From Cryobacterium roopkundense (lineage in GTDB: Bacteria > Actinomycetota > Actinomycetes > Actinomycetales > Microbacteriaceae): a DNA stretch of 64,000 nt. Positions 1-8,253 of the stretch are shown piece by piece. How positions within the stretch are numbered: position 1 is the stretch's first letter; each line of letters starts with the position of its first letter. Below the pieces are notes generated by a model, which saw only the letters and a program-made list of their open reading frames with translations, was not told the DNA's origin and did no database searches. The stretch spans positions 1,798,001 to 1,862,000 of the forward strand of contig NZ_JACHBQ010000001.1 of assembly GCF_014200405.1 (NCBI RefSeq), written 5' to 3'. The position numbers and the translations under genes were made by a program.

Positions 1-253
1 AGCGTCGGGTGCACTGCGAGCCTCCGATCAGGAACGTTGCTTCACGGTCCTCCCAGCATTCGAAGATGTTCGGGCAGCCGGCTTCCTGGCAGACCGTGTG
101 CAGCCCTTCGCTCTTGACGAGGTTCTGGAGTTTTCGGTACTCAGGGCCCATTTTGGCCACTGTCTTGATCCACTCGGGCTTGCGCTCGATGGGGGTTTCG
201 GCGTTTCGAATCTCGAGCCGCAGGAGCTTGCGGCCTTCGGGGACGGCGCTCAT
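1..253 (-). CDS. lipA: Lipoyl synthase LipA, N-terminal part (runs off window)
   Basis: Radical-SAM enzyme that inserts two sulfurs into octanoyl groups on lipoyl domains, following LipB. Only about 84 N-terminal residues are visible because the gene leaves the window at base 1. The auxiliary-cluster motif [12 protein letters not shown] (CX4CX5C) is present, then the family segment [11 protein letters not shown], whose Cys begins the radical-SAM CX3CX2C motif cut by the edge. The ATG at 253 overlaps the lipB stop (ATGA, 250-253), so the two genes are translationally coupled. Identification is firm; the rest cannot be judged. Confidence 0.95.
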   Translation of the reverse strand, partial: MSAVPEGRKLLRLEIRNAETPIERKPEWIKTVAKMGPEYRKLQNLVKSEGLHTVCQEAGCPNIFECWEDREATFLIGGSQCTRR

Positions 254-930
254 GCTGACACCTTCGCTGTTGTGGAGGGAACGGAATTGGGAAGCCCCGA
301 AAATTGCAGGCCGGATTGGAGGAAGTGTGCGGTCACGGATGCGATGACGTCGATCGGTTCGACGGTTCGCCCGAGCGCCCGCGACATTGTCGTGACCCCG
401 GCGTCCCTGATGCCGCACGCGATGATGCGTGTGTAGGGTTCCAGGGAATTGCTGCAATTGAGAGCGAACCCATGCATCGTGACACCATTGGCGACACGGA
501 TGCCGATGGCGGCGATCTTCTCCTCGTTCCCGGCCCGCCCGACCCACACCCCGGAGCGCCCGGGCACGCGCACGCCGGCGATCTCGAAATCAGCCAGAAC
601 ACCGATCAGGATCTCTTCAAGCTGACGCACATAGCCGACGACGTCGATCGGCTCGGCGAGTCGAAGGATGGGATACCCGACAAGCTGACCGGGACCGTGC
701 CAGGTGATTTTGCCCCCACGGTCCACGTCAATCACTGGAGTGTCATCCAGCGGACGTTCCTCGGGCAGGGTTCGTTTGCCCGCCGTATACACAGCGGGGT
801 GCTCGAGGAGCAGAACGGTGTCCGCTTTCTCCCCTAAGACGACGGATTGGTGGACTGCGCGTTGGAGCTCAAGGCCCTCAACATACGGCACGGAGTTGGC
901 GCTTAGCCCCGCGACGACAAAGTCGAGCAT
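250..930 (-). CDS. lipB: Octanoyltransferase LipB
   Basis: Transfers octanoyl groups from acyl-ACP to lipoyl domains, the first step of lipoate assembly. The 226-residue length is normal. Family motifs are [18 protein letters not shown] and [12 protein letters not shown]. The active-site Cys is in [14 protein letters not shown] (about residue 172) and the partner Lys in [11 protein letters not shown] (about 138). It is the first gene of a lipB-lipA operon with a 4-base ATGA overlap. The ATG at 930 lies six bases after a TAGACT hexamer and has no Shine-Dalgarno, suggesting a leaderless transcript. Genes for the lipoylated E2 and for E3 lie about 2 kb away on the same strand. Confidence 0.96.
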   Translation of the reverse strand: MLDFVVAGLSANSVPYVEGLELQRAVHQSVVLGEKADTVLLLEHPAVYTAGKRTLPEERPLDDTPVIDVDRGGKITWHGPGQLVGYPILRLAEPIDVVGYVRQLEEILIGVLADFEIAGVRVPGRSGVWVGRAGNEEKIAAIGIRVANGVTMHGFALNCSNSLEPYTRIIACGIRDAGVTTMSRALGRTVEPIDVIASVTAHFLQSGLQFSGLPNSVPSTTAKVSA

Positions 931-936
931 GGGGGA

Positions 937-942
937 AGTCTA
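937..942 (-). promoter_or_regulatory. Putative -10 box, leaderless lipB
   Basis: TAGACT on the minus strand, six bases before the lipB ATG. No clear -35 box and no Shine-Dalgarno. Confidence 0.55.
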
Positions 943-1089
943 CGCCGTGAAGCCCCCGCGTCTCGCGGGGCACACTCCACCACCGGCTGCTTCGGGGTAC
1001 GCAAGTGCACAGACGCACCTCAACACCCAAGCCTGGGCCAGGAATGCGCCACTCTGGTGTCAGTCGCCACCCAGCCCAGGAGGAAGCCC

Positions 1090-2751
1090 ATGAAGCGAGC
1101 GCACGCGCCGGTCGACACATCGGCGCCACAGGAAGAATCCGATCCGGTCTGGGCCACCTTCCCGTCCGGGCAGGGCGATCGAATCGCGGGGGAGACCCTG
1201 CTGGCCGGCTACAGGGTGGTTCGACGCCTCGCCTCCACGTCGCGGGCCGACGTCTATCTGGGGCATTCGTCGCATGCCGGCGACGCCCCCGTGGCGCTCA
1301 AGATCTTCCGGCCCGACGCCGACCCCGAATCGATCGAGCGAGAGGTCAGAACACTGTGCGATTCCCGCCCGGGGCGATTCGTGCACCTGATCGATGTGGC
1401 CACGCTTCCCGATGCCCGAGTGTGTCTCGTGCTGGAGCGTCTAAACCCGCAATCCCTGGGTCGCCTTCTTCAAGATCGAAAGACCCTTGCGCCGGGCGAA
1501 GTTGTCTCGATCCTGGCACCGATCGTGACGACGTTGTCGTATCTGCACGAACACGGCCTGGCGCACGGGGCCCTCGACTCCGGCAATGTTTTGCTGCACC
1601 CGTCAGGGCGTCCAGTTGTGGCGGGCCTCGGGTCCCTGCACGAGCTCCCGGCCTCCCCGTCCGCGAAGATAAGTCTTCTTCGTGAGGACTATGACCGCCT
1701 CGCTGCGCTGCTAGACGACGTGCTGGGCCACCTAGACAGCGCGTGCGACGCGGCCGCCACTCAGGGTGCCACGCGGCTCATGGCTGACTTCAGGTCCGCC
1801 GCCCGGTGCAGCCCGTTCCGCCCAGCCCTGGGCGAACTGGAACGCAGCCTCTTCGAGTGGAACGTCGCCGCGCCACTCAAGATCAACCTCACCGGGCCGG
1901 CTGTGACACACGTGCAGCCAGCCGCCCTTCCCCGTGGTGCAGAGCCCGTTGCGGTCGACCGACGAGGCCGTCACAGCCTGCCCACAGCCCAGGCTATGCG
2001 AACACCCGACGTCTCACCGGTGAACGGCTGGACCTGGGACGACCTCGAGGGGACTCGACGGGGCGGTGAACCTCGGTCGGCCGGGCCGAACGTCGTCGAG
2101 GCCGCGCAGGGGCTGCCGCGGCGTCTGATCGCACGTCTGCTGCGTACGGTGCGGCCGACCGGCAGAGGAGCACGAGCGGGGGTGTTGGAACTGGCTAAGA
2201 GACAGGCCCTGGTTGCTCTAAGCACGCGTCTCGTGCAGAGTCTGAGGGCGCGGCGACGACCCCTGTCAATCGCCGCTCTGATTGCGGCGTCCGCTCTGGT
2301 GGGCGCACTGACCCTTCTCCCGCCCGGTGGGCAAGCGAGTCGCGGACAGATCGCCGCCCCGGCAGCACCCTTGCCGGAGGGCGTGGACCTGCCCGACCCC
2401 GCCGCGCCGCTCGCGATCGCAGACGATCCCGTGCGTGCCGTCCCTGGCTTGCTTACACAGCGGTCAGCGTGCCTGGAGGCCGCTTCTGTTGTCTGTCTGG
2501 ACACAGTCGACCAGTCTGGATCGGCGGCCATGACGGCCGACAGCTACGACGCGCGTCAAGCGCAACAGGGGGCCGCTGTCGGCCCGATCCCGTCGTACGA
2601 GTCGTGGGTTGCGACTCTGGTGGAGCGAACGGGAAACATGGCTCTTGTCTCGCTGACACCGCCAGAGTCCATGGACCAACACAAACCGGCCTCGGTCCTT
2701 GTGGTCAAGGGCGAGGCCGGTTGGCGAGTGCGTGAAATCTTTACCTATTGA
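1090..2751 (+). CDS. Membrane-anchored protein pseudokinase-like protein
   Basis: About 553 residues. The N-terminal 260 resemble a Ser/Thr kinase fold: LLAGYRVVRRLASTSRADVY at the glycine loop, VALKIF with the beta-3 Lys, and HGALDSGNVLLH at the catalytic loop (HRD became HGA, although D and N survive). The DFG motif is replaced by VVAGLGS, so metal binding is probably lost and the domain is likely inactive. A Pro/Arg-rich region follows, then one membrane segment (about residues 395-412, SIAALIAASALVGALTLL) and an extracytoplasmic C-terminus of about 140 residues. I chose ATG 1090 because AGGAGG at 1078-1083 lies six bases before it; the in-frame GTG at 1057 has no such site. Target and ligand are unknown. 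Confidence 0.75.
   Translation: MKRAHAPVDTSAPQEESDPVWATFPSGQGDRIAGETLLAGYRVVRRLASTSRADVYLGHSSHAGDAPVALKIFRPDADPESIEREVRTLCDSRPGRFVHLIDVATLPDARVCLVLERLNPQSLGRLLQDRKTLAPGEVVSILAPIVTTLSYLHEHGLAHGALDSGNVLLHPSGRPVVAGLGSLHELPASPSAKISLLREDYDRLAALLDDVLGHLDSACDAAATQGATRLMADFRSAARCSPFRPALGELERSLFEWNVAAPLKINLTGPAVTHVQPAALPRGAEPVAVDRRGRHSLPTAQAMRTPDVSPVNGWTWDDLEGTRRGGEPRSAGPNVVEAAQGLPRRLIARLLRTVRPTGRGARAGVLELAKRQALVALSTRLVQSLRARRRPLSIAALIAASALVGALTLLPPGGQASRGQIAAPAAPLPEGVDLPDPAAPLAIADDPVRAVPGLLTQRSACLEAASVVCLDTVDQSGSAAMTADSYDARQAQQGAAVGPIPSYESWVATLVERTGNMALVSLTPPESMDQHKPASVLVVKGEAGWRVREIFTY
2684..2722. repeat. 11-bp inverted repeat inside the 3' end of the pseudokinase gene
   Basis: AACCGGCCTCG at 2684-2694 and CGAGGCCGGTT at 2712-2722 are perfect inverted copies 17 bases apart. 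They lie about 55 bases beyond the convergent E2 stop. A stem here could end minus-strand E2 transcripts inside the neighbouring gene, but there is no T-run. Confidence 0.4.
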
Positions 2752-2776
2752 ACGGGCAAGTTTCTGTCGTGCTGGG

Positions 2777-4156
2777 TCAGATTCCGAGGTTACCCTCGAA
2801 ATCGCCGGCCTCGAGACGGGACTTCATGGTCGTCAGGAAGAGCGCCGCGTTGGCACCATCGATGATTCGGTGGTCATACGACAGGGCCAGGTACACACTC
2901 GAGCGAATGGCGATCGAGTCGAGGCCGTCGCTGGTGACAACCAGGGGTTTCTTGTACACGATCCCGGTACCGAGAATGGCACTCTGCGGCAGGAAGACAA
3001 CGGGCGTGTCGAAAAGAGCGCCGCGCGACCCCGTGTTGGTCAGCGTGAACGTTCCTCCGGACAGCTCATCGGGCTTGAGCTTGTTGTCCCGCGTGCGTGC
3101 CGCGAGATCCGCGATCTGGTCGGCGAACCCGGCCAGGTCGAGGTCACCGGCGTTGCGTACGACCGGTGTCAGCAGACCACGTTCGGTGTCAACAGCGATG
3201 CTCATGTTTTCCTGGGCGGGGTAGACGATCGTGTCGCCCTCGATCGTCGCGTTGACGATCGGAACGGCCTGAAGAGCCTCGGCCGCGGCGAGGGCGAAGA
3301 ACGGCAGGAACGACAGCTTGTTGCCGGTCTTCGCGTGGAACGCAGCCTTGACGCGGTCTCGGAGCATCGCCACGCGTGTGACGTCCACCTCGATGACTGT
3401 CGTGAGTTGGGCGGACGACTGCATCGAGATGACGGCACGTTCCGCAATGACCTTGCGCAGGCGCGACATCGGCTGAGTGGTTCCGCGCAGAGGCGACACC
3501 TCGACGGCGGGGGAGGCGCTGGGCGTCGTGGCTGCGGTCGAGGCCGCTTCAATGTCCTGCTTGCGGATGCGTCCGCCCACTCCCGTGCCACTGATCGTGG
3601 AGAGATCCACACCGGCCTCGTTCGCGAGCTTGCGCACGATCGGCGTCACGTAGCCGCTCGTACCCGCGTGCGATCCGCGGGCCGCAGGGACTGCGGCCGC
3701 AGGGACTGCGGCCGCAGGGACTGCGGCCGGCGCGGCCGCAGCGACCACGGCAGGCGCAACGGCCGCGGGTGCGGCAACCGCCGCAACCACGGGAGCCGCC
3801 ACGAGCTCGGGTTCGGCGACGGGCTCGGGATCGGCGACGGGTGCCGCAACGGGAGCCGCAGCCGGCTCGGGAGCCGCCACGGGCTCCGGCGCGACCTCGG
3901 CTGCGGGAGCGGCAGCTGAGCCGTCCCCGATGGTGACGAGGGGGGTCCCGACCTCAACCGTTTCGTCTTCCTGAACCAGGATCGCTTCAATTACACCGGC
4001 AATGGGCGACGGGATCTCCGTGTCCACTTTGTCGGTCGACACCTCGAGCAGTGGCTCGTCGACCTCCACGCGGTCGCCCACGTTCTTGAGCCAGCGGGTG
4101 ACCGTTCCCTCTGTAACACTCTCACCGAGTGCCGGGAGGCTGACGGATTCGCTCAT
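2777..4156 (-). CDS. sucB: 2-oxoacid dehydrogenase E2 component (dihydrolipoamide acyltransferase)
   Basis: Lipoylated core subunit of pyruvate/2-oxoglutarate dehydrogenase, 459 residues. One lipoyl domain (Lys43 in EVSTDKVDTE) is followed by a long Ala/Pro/Val/Glu linker, an E1/E3-binding domain (GYVTPIVRKLANEAGVDL) and the catalytic domain with SYDHRIIDGANAALF. In studied actinobacteria a single lipoylated E2 serves both PDH and the OdhA-type enzyme, so SucB is a naming convention rather than a proven substrate. ATG 4156 is preferred over 4162 because GGAG then sits at a normal distance. lpdA lies just upstream on the same strand, and lipB/lipA provide the cofactor. Confidence 0.93.
   Translation of the reverse strand: MSESVSLPALGESVTEGTVTRWLKNVGDRVEVDEPLLEVSTDKVDTEIPSPIAGVIEAILVQEDETVEVGTPLVTIGDGSAAAPAAEVAPEPVAAPEPAAAPVAAPVADPEPVAEPELVAAPVVAAVAAPAAVAPAVVAAAAPAAVPAAAVPAAAVPAARGSHAGTSGYVTPIVRKLANEAGVDLSTISGTGVGGRIRKQDIEAASTAATTPSASPAVEVSPLRGTTQPMSRLRKVIAERAVISMQSSAQLTTVIEVDVTRVAMLRDRVKAAFHAKTGNKLSFLPFFALAAAEALQAVPIVNATIEGDTIVYPAQENMSIAVDTERGLLTPVVRNAGDLDLAGFADQIADLAARTRDNKLKPDELSGGTFTLTNTGSRGALFDTPVVFLPQSAILGTGIVYKKPLVVTSDGLDSIAIRSSVYLALSYDHRIIDGANAALFLTTMKSRLEAGDFEGNLGI
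3681..3725. repeat. Three perfect 15-bp tandem repeats in the E2 linker
   Basis: The unit GCCGCAGGGACTGCG occurs three times head to tail. On the coding strand it adds five Ala/Val/Pro residues per copy to the flexible linker after the lipoyl domain. Copy-number change would stay in frame. Confidence 0.9.
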
Positions 4157-4230
4157 GCGCATGTCTCCTTCAAAACCATTTGTTTTTTCATTGATTGCTT
4201 ACTATCTGACTGTGGAGCCGGGGGAACCGG

Positions 4231-5604
4231 CTACATGGCGTGCAGGGGCTTGCCGGCGAGGGCCAGGAAGGCCTCACCGAGCGCCTCGTTCTGGGTGGGG
4301 TGGGCGTGGATCAGCGGAGCGATGTCCTCCGGGTACGCTTCCCAGTTGACGATGAGCTGGCCTTCGCCGATGAGTTCGCCGACGCGTGCGCCGATCATGT
4401 GCACTCCGACGACGGGGCCGTCCTTCACGCGCACGAGCTTGACGGATCCGCTCGTGCCGAGGATGGAGCTCTTTCCATTGCCGCCGAGGCTGTACTCGTA
4501 GGTCGCGATCTCGTCCTTGCCGAACTTCTCCGCAGCCTTGGCCTCCGAGTAGCCCACGGAAGCGATCTCCGGGTCGCAGTACGTGACCTTGGGAATATTG
4601 ATGTCTTCGACGATGATCGGGTTCAGTCCCGCGATCTCCTCCGCCACGAAGATTCCATGCTGGAATCCGCGATGGGCGAGCTGGAGGCCGGGCACGATGT
4701 CTCCCACGGCATACACGCCGGGAATATTCGTGGCGAGCCGCTCATCGGTGATGACGAACCCGCGATCGACGGTCACGCCGACTTCCTCAAAGCCGAGGCC
4801 GGCGGTGGCCGCGCCGCGGCCGACGGCGACGAGAAGGAGGTCAGCCTCAATCGTGGTGCCATTCTCCAATGTCACGACGACGCCGCTCTCGTTCTGCGCG
4901 ACGCTCTGGAAGCGCACGCCGAGCGAGTACTCGATGCCGCGCTTGCGGAAGGCCCTCTCCAGCTGCTTGGAGATGGATTCTTCCTCCATCGGCGCGAGGT
5001 GGGGCAGCGCCTCGATGATGGTGACGTCTGCCCCGAAGGACTTCCAGACGCTCGCGAATTCTACGCCGATCACACCGCCGCCGAGCACGGCGACCTTCTT
5101 CGGAACGTAATCGAGCGCCAAGGCCTGCTCGCTCGTTATCACGCGGCCGCCGATTTCCAGGCCCGGCAGCGAACGGGAGTATGAGCCCGTGGCCAGGATG
5201 ATGTTCTTGCCCACGACGGTGTCGTCGCCCACCTGGACGGTGGTCGGGGAAATCAAGCGTCCCTCGCCGGAAATAACGGTGATTCCACGCGCCTTGATGA
5301 GGCCCTGCAGACCCTTGTACTTGCTCGAGACGATTCCCTCGCGGAAAGCCGTTACAGCCTGGATGTCTATCCCGTCAAACGTGGACTTCACGCCGTACTT
5401 GGCGCCTTCACGACTGACGTCGGCCACCTCGGCCGAGTGCAGGAGCGCCTTCGTGGGGATGCATCCCACGTGCAGGCAGGTTCCCCCGAGCTTGTCCTTC
5501 TCGATGAGACCTACGGTGAATCCCAGCTGCGAGGCACGCAGCGCTGCTGCATATCCACCGCTTCCGCCACCGAGAATGACAATGTCAAAGTTTTGTTCCG
5601 ACAC
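4231..5604 (-). CDS. lpdA: Dihydrolipoamide dehydrogenase (E3)
   Basis: FAD disulfide oxidoreductase that reoxidises the E2 lipoyl group with NAD+. 457 residues, normal length. The FAD site is ILGGGSGGYAAALRASQLG, the redox-active disulfide is in GGTCLHVGCIPTKALLHS, the NAD site is VAVLGGGVIGVEFASVW, and the C-terminal catalytic His-Glu pair is in AHPTQNEALGEAF. It starts with GTG preceded by GGGAG at seven bases. The E2 gene follows 74 bases downstream on the same strand. Confidence 0.96.
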   Translation of the reverse strand: MSEQNFDIVILGGGSGGYAAALRASQLGFTVGLIEKDKLGGTCLHVGCIPTKALLHSAEVADVSREGAKYGVKSTFDGIDIQAVTAFREGIVSSKYKGLQGLIKARGITVISGEGRLISPTTVQVGDDTVVGKNIILATGSYSRSLPGLEIGGRVITSEQALALDYVPKKVAVLGGGVIGVEFASVWKSFGADVTIIEALPHLAPMEEESISKQLERAFRKRGIEYSLGVRFQSVAQNESGVVVTLENGTTIEADLLLVAVGRGAATAGLGFEEVGVTVDRGFVITDERLATNIPGVYAVGDIVPGLQLAHRGFQHGIFVAEEIAGLNPIIVEDINIPKVTYCDPEIASVGYSEAKAAEKFGKDEIATYEYSLGGNGKSSILGTSGSVKLVRVKDGPVVGVHMIGARVGELIGEGQLIVNWEAYPEDIAPLIHAHPTQNEALGEAFLALAGKPLHAM

Positions 5605-5702
5605 TCAACTACTCCCTCGCGCAGTACGCACTGCCGCTACTTTCCGGTGCGTGTGCTCCGGACAGGCAACAACGGCAAGCTTTTCTTGCCCCTCCGACTG
5701 TA

Positions 5703-7175
5703 CTACGAGCGCGAAAAGTCCTCCGCCAGTCGGATGAGGGCCCGAACCGAGACGCCGGTCGGACCGGCGCCCGTGAAACCCCACGCGCCACCGGAGTTCT
5801 GAGCCGGGCCCGCGATGTCCAGGTGCGCCCAGGGAATGTTCGGTGCCACGAATTCCCTCAGAAACACACCGGCGAGGAGCATTCCGCCGGCCGTGCTGCC
5901 GATTTTCGCATTTGCGATATCTGCCACGTCGGAGTTCAAGGTGGCGCGCAATTCGTCGGGGAAGGGCATCTGCCAGGCATCTTCGGCCACTGTCGAGCTG
6001 GCCGTGATGACGCTTCGAACCAAGGCGTCGTCACCCATAGCGCCGAAATAGCGGTTTCCGAGGGCCACGACAGAGGCTCCCGTGAGTGTTGCGACGTCGA
6101 TTATGGCGTCGGGGTTCTCTTCACCCGCAGCAACAAGTCCATCTGCCAGAACGAGGCGGCCCTCTGCGTCAGTATTCAACACCTCGACCGTGCGCCCGCC
6201 TCGCATGCGCAGCACATCGTTCGGCCGAATTGCCGACCCTGATGGCATGTTCTCCGCGATGCACATCCAGGCAGTGATTCGCACCGGCAGGGCCAGGCGC
6301 GCGGCGGCGATCGTGACCGCCAGCACGGTGGCGGCACCCGTCATGTCGTATTTCATGCCGACCATGGAAGCCGGCGGTTTGAGGGAAAGCCCGCCGGTAT
6401 CAAAGGTGATTCCCTTTCCGACCAGGGCGAGGTGCTTGGCGGCCCCCTCCGGCGAATAGCTCAGCTTCACGAGACGGGGTGGGCGGGTTGAGCCCTGTCC
6501 AACTCCCGCGATGCCACCGAATCCCTCAGCGACCAGTTGTGCTTCATCCCAGACCGTGACGTCGATGGGAAGGTCGGCGGCAGCCTCCGCCGCGTGGCCT
6601 GCGAGGGACTCGGGGTAGAGATCGAGCGGCGGCATGTTCACGAGATCCTTCACGAGCCGGACAGCCTCTGCGCTGGCTTCAGCACGGGCCACGGCGGCAG
6701 GAGCCGCCACCGCAGTGTGAACCGACACTGCCTGAGCGGGGACCTTGGTGTCCTCCCGTGAACTGTGACGATACTGCGTGTAGCAATAGCCGCCGAGGGC
6801 GGCTCCTTCTAGAACGGCCTCCACCTCTGCCTCCGTCGTCACCGGCACAGCGAAGGCAACCGTGCGAAGACCCGTCAGTTGGCGAACCGCAGATCCGGCC
6901 GCGTACCGGAGGGAGTTGGTCGAGGTCTCCCGTCCCAGTCCAATCACAGCGATGCTGCGAACGGTGGGGTTGGAACCCAGCGGGGCGGCGATGCGCACAA
7001 GCTCGTCCCTGGCTCCAGTCATTCCGAGAGCCGAAAGCTGCCCCGCGACGAAATGCAGGGCCGGGTCGGCGAGCAGGGTGGGGCCGTCGGCCGACTGCAC
7101 TGCGGCCACGACGATAACGTCCGCATCTGACTCGAAGACGGGCTGGTTGGACAAGAAAAGCTGGGGGACTGTCAT
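5703..7175 (-). CDS. pepA: Leucyl aminopeptidase (M17 family)
   Basis: Two-metal cytosolic aminopeptidase releasing N-terminal residues in peptide turnover. 490 residues from ATG 7175 (MTVPQLFLSNQPVF). The metal-binding region GKGITFDTGGLSLKPPAS and the M17 signature NTDAEGRLVLADGL are both present. A start 63 bases further upstream is possible but adds low-complexity residues, and the hexamer TACCAT sits six bases before ATG 7175. It is divergent from the PAC2 gene at 7273, leaving 97 bases that hold both promoters. Confidence 0.94.
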   Translation of the reverse strand: MTVPQLFLSNQPVFESDADVIVVAAVQSADGPTLLADPALHFVAGQLSALGMTGARDELVRIAAPLGSNPTVRSIAVIGLGRETSTNSLRYAAGSAVRQLTGLRTVAFAVPVTTEAEVEAVLEGAALGGYCYTQYRHSSREDTKVPAQAVSVHTAVAAPAAVARAEASAEAVRLVKDLVNMPPLDLYPESLAGHAAEAAADLPIDVTVWDEAQLVAEGFGGIAGVGQGSTRPPRLVKLSYSPEGAAKHLALVGKGITFDTGGLSLKPPASMVGMKYDMTGAATVLAVTIAAARLALPVRITAWMCIAENMPSGSAIRPNDVLRMRGGRTVEVLNTDAEGRLVLADGLVAAGEENPDAIIDVATLTGASVVALGNRYFGAMGDDALVRSVITASSTVAEDAWQMPFPDELRATLNSDVADIANAKIGSTAGGMLLAGVFLREFVAPNIPWAHLDIAGPAQNSGGAWGFTGAGPTGVSVRALIRLAEDFSRS

Positions 7176-7181
7176 AAGCCG

Positions 7182-7187
7182 ATGGTA
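7182..7187 (-). promoter_or_regulatory. Putative -10 box, leaderless pepA
   Basis: TACCAT on the minus strand, six bases before ATG 7175, with no Shine-Dalgarno. Confidence 0.45.
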
Positions 7188-7260
7188 CGCGCAGCCCGGG
7201 TGTTCGCTCTCGGCATCACGCTTCTGCGCTGGATACAAGCCCGGCAGGCGCGCCTCGGAT

Positions 7261-7266
7261 TAGAGT
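7261..7266 (+). promoter_or_regulatory. Putative -10 box, leaderless PAC2 gene
   Basis: TAGAGT six bases before ATG 7273; no Shine-Dalgarno is possible in the gap. Confidence 0.5.
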
Positions 7267-7272
7267 TAATGC

Positions 7273-8196
7273 ATGCGGGATCCCCTAGAACTTTACGAGC
7301 TGACCGCGGACGCTGACGGCGTACCCGAAGGGTTGAACTTGGTTGCCGGCCTGACCGGATTCGCGGACGCCGGGGGAGCGGTCTCTCAATTCACCGAATA
7401 TCTTCTGGGCACTCTCGAGCACACTGTGATCGCCGAATTCGATGCCGACGCGCTGCTGGACTACCGTGCCCGTCGGCCGATCATCTACTTTGACAAAGAC
7501 CATCTCACCGACTACCAGCCACCGCGCCTGCGGCTCTATCTGGCCCGCGATGAAATCGGTCAGCCGTTTCTGCTGTTGGCCGGTTTTGAACCCGATTTTC
7601 GCTGGGAGCAGTTCACCGCAGCGGTCTTGCAACTCGTGCGCCGCTTTACCATCGCGTCGACCACCTGGGTGCACGCCATTCCCATGCCGGTACCGCACAC
7701 ACGCCGAATCGGCGTCACGGTGAGCGGCAATCGATCCGACCTCATAGGGAGTATGTCGGTCTGGCGTCCGCACACTCAGGTCGCCGCCAATGTGCTTCAC
7801 CTCATTGAATACCGCCTGCAGGAGACGGGAGCATCTACGGTCGGTTATGTTTTGCTGATTCCGCACTACCTCTCTGACACTGAGTTCCCGTCGGCAGCCC
7901 TCGCCGCATTGGAAAGTACGAGTGCCGCCACTGGCCTGATATTTCCGACCGACCGGCTTCGCGAGTCGAATCGCGAGTTTGTGGCCCGCATCGACGAGCA
8001 GGTACGCGACAATCCTGAACTGGCGAAGTTGGTCGGCACTCTTGAGCAGCGATATGACGCCTACATGGAGGGAAGCCCGCTGCGTTCTCCACTGACGGAC
8101 GAAGACGGCGAGCTGCCGTCCGCCGATGAAATTGCGGCGGAACTCGAGAACTTCCTGGCGATCCGACGCACGAAGGACGATGGCTCCCTGAGTTGA
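7273..8196 (+). CDS. PAC2 family protein (first of two)
   Basis: 307 residues with the PAC2 (proteasome assembly chaperone-like) pattern: an early GLNLVAGLTGFADAGGAV segment, a nucleoside-phosphorylase-like core, and a charged C-terminal tail ending near IAAELENFLAIRR. Bacterial PAC2 proteins are widespread in actinobacteria, including lineages without a proteasome, and their role there is unknown. It is divergent from pepA. A second, distinct PAC2 gene is at 55151. Confidence 0.85.
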   Translation: MRDPLELYELTADADGVPEGLNLVAGLTGFADAGGAVSQFTEYLLGTLEHTVIAEFDADALLDYRARRPIIYFDKDHLTDYQPPRLRLYLARDEIGQPFLLLAGFEPDFRWEQFTAAVLQLVRRFTIASTTWVHAIPMPVPHTRRIGVTVSGNRSDLIGSMSVWRPHTQVAANVLHLIEYRLQETGASTVGYVLLIPHYLSDTEFPSAALAALESTSAATGLIFPTDRLRESNREFVARIDEQVRDNPELAKLVGTLEQRYDAYMEGSPLRSPLTDEDGELPSADEIAAELENFLAIRRTKDDGSLS

Positions 8197-8241
8197 GTCC
8201 TCTCAGTCCACGCTGATTTTAGTCGGGAAGAGGACCGCGGG

Positions 8242-8247
8242 TACATT
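8242..8247 (+). promoter_or_regulatory. Putative -10 box, leaderless MFS gene
   Basis: TACATT six bases before GTG 8254. The GGGGGA between them is too close to the start to act as a Shine-Dalgarno. Confidence 0.45.
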
Positions 8248-8253
8248 GGGGGA

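Noticed and set aside
2699..3919. 406-residue open frame opposite the E2 gene
   Set aside because: Gly/Arg repeats mirror the Ala/Pro linker of E2; sucB is certain on the other strand.
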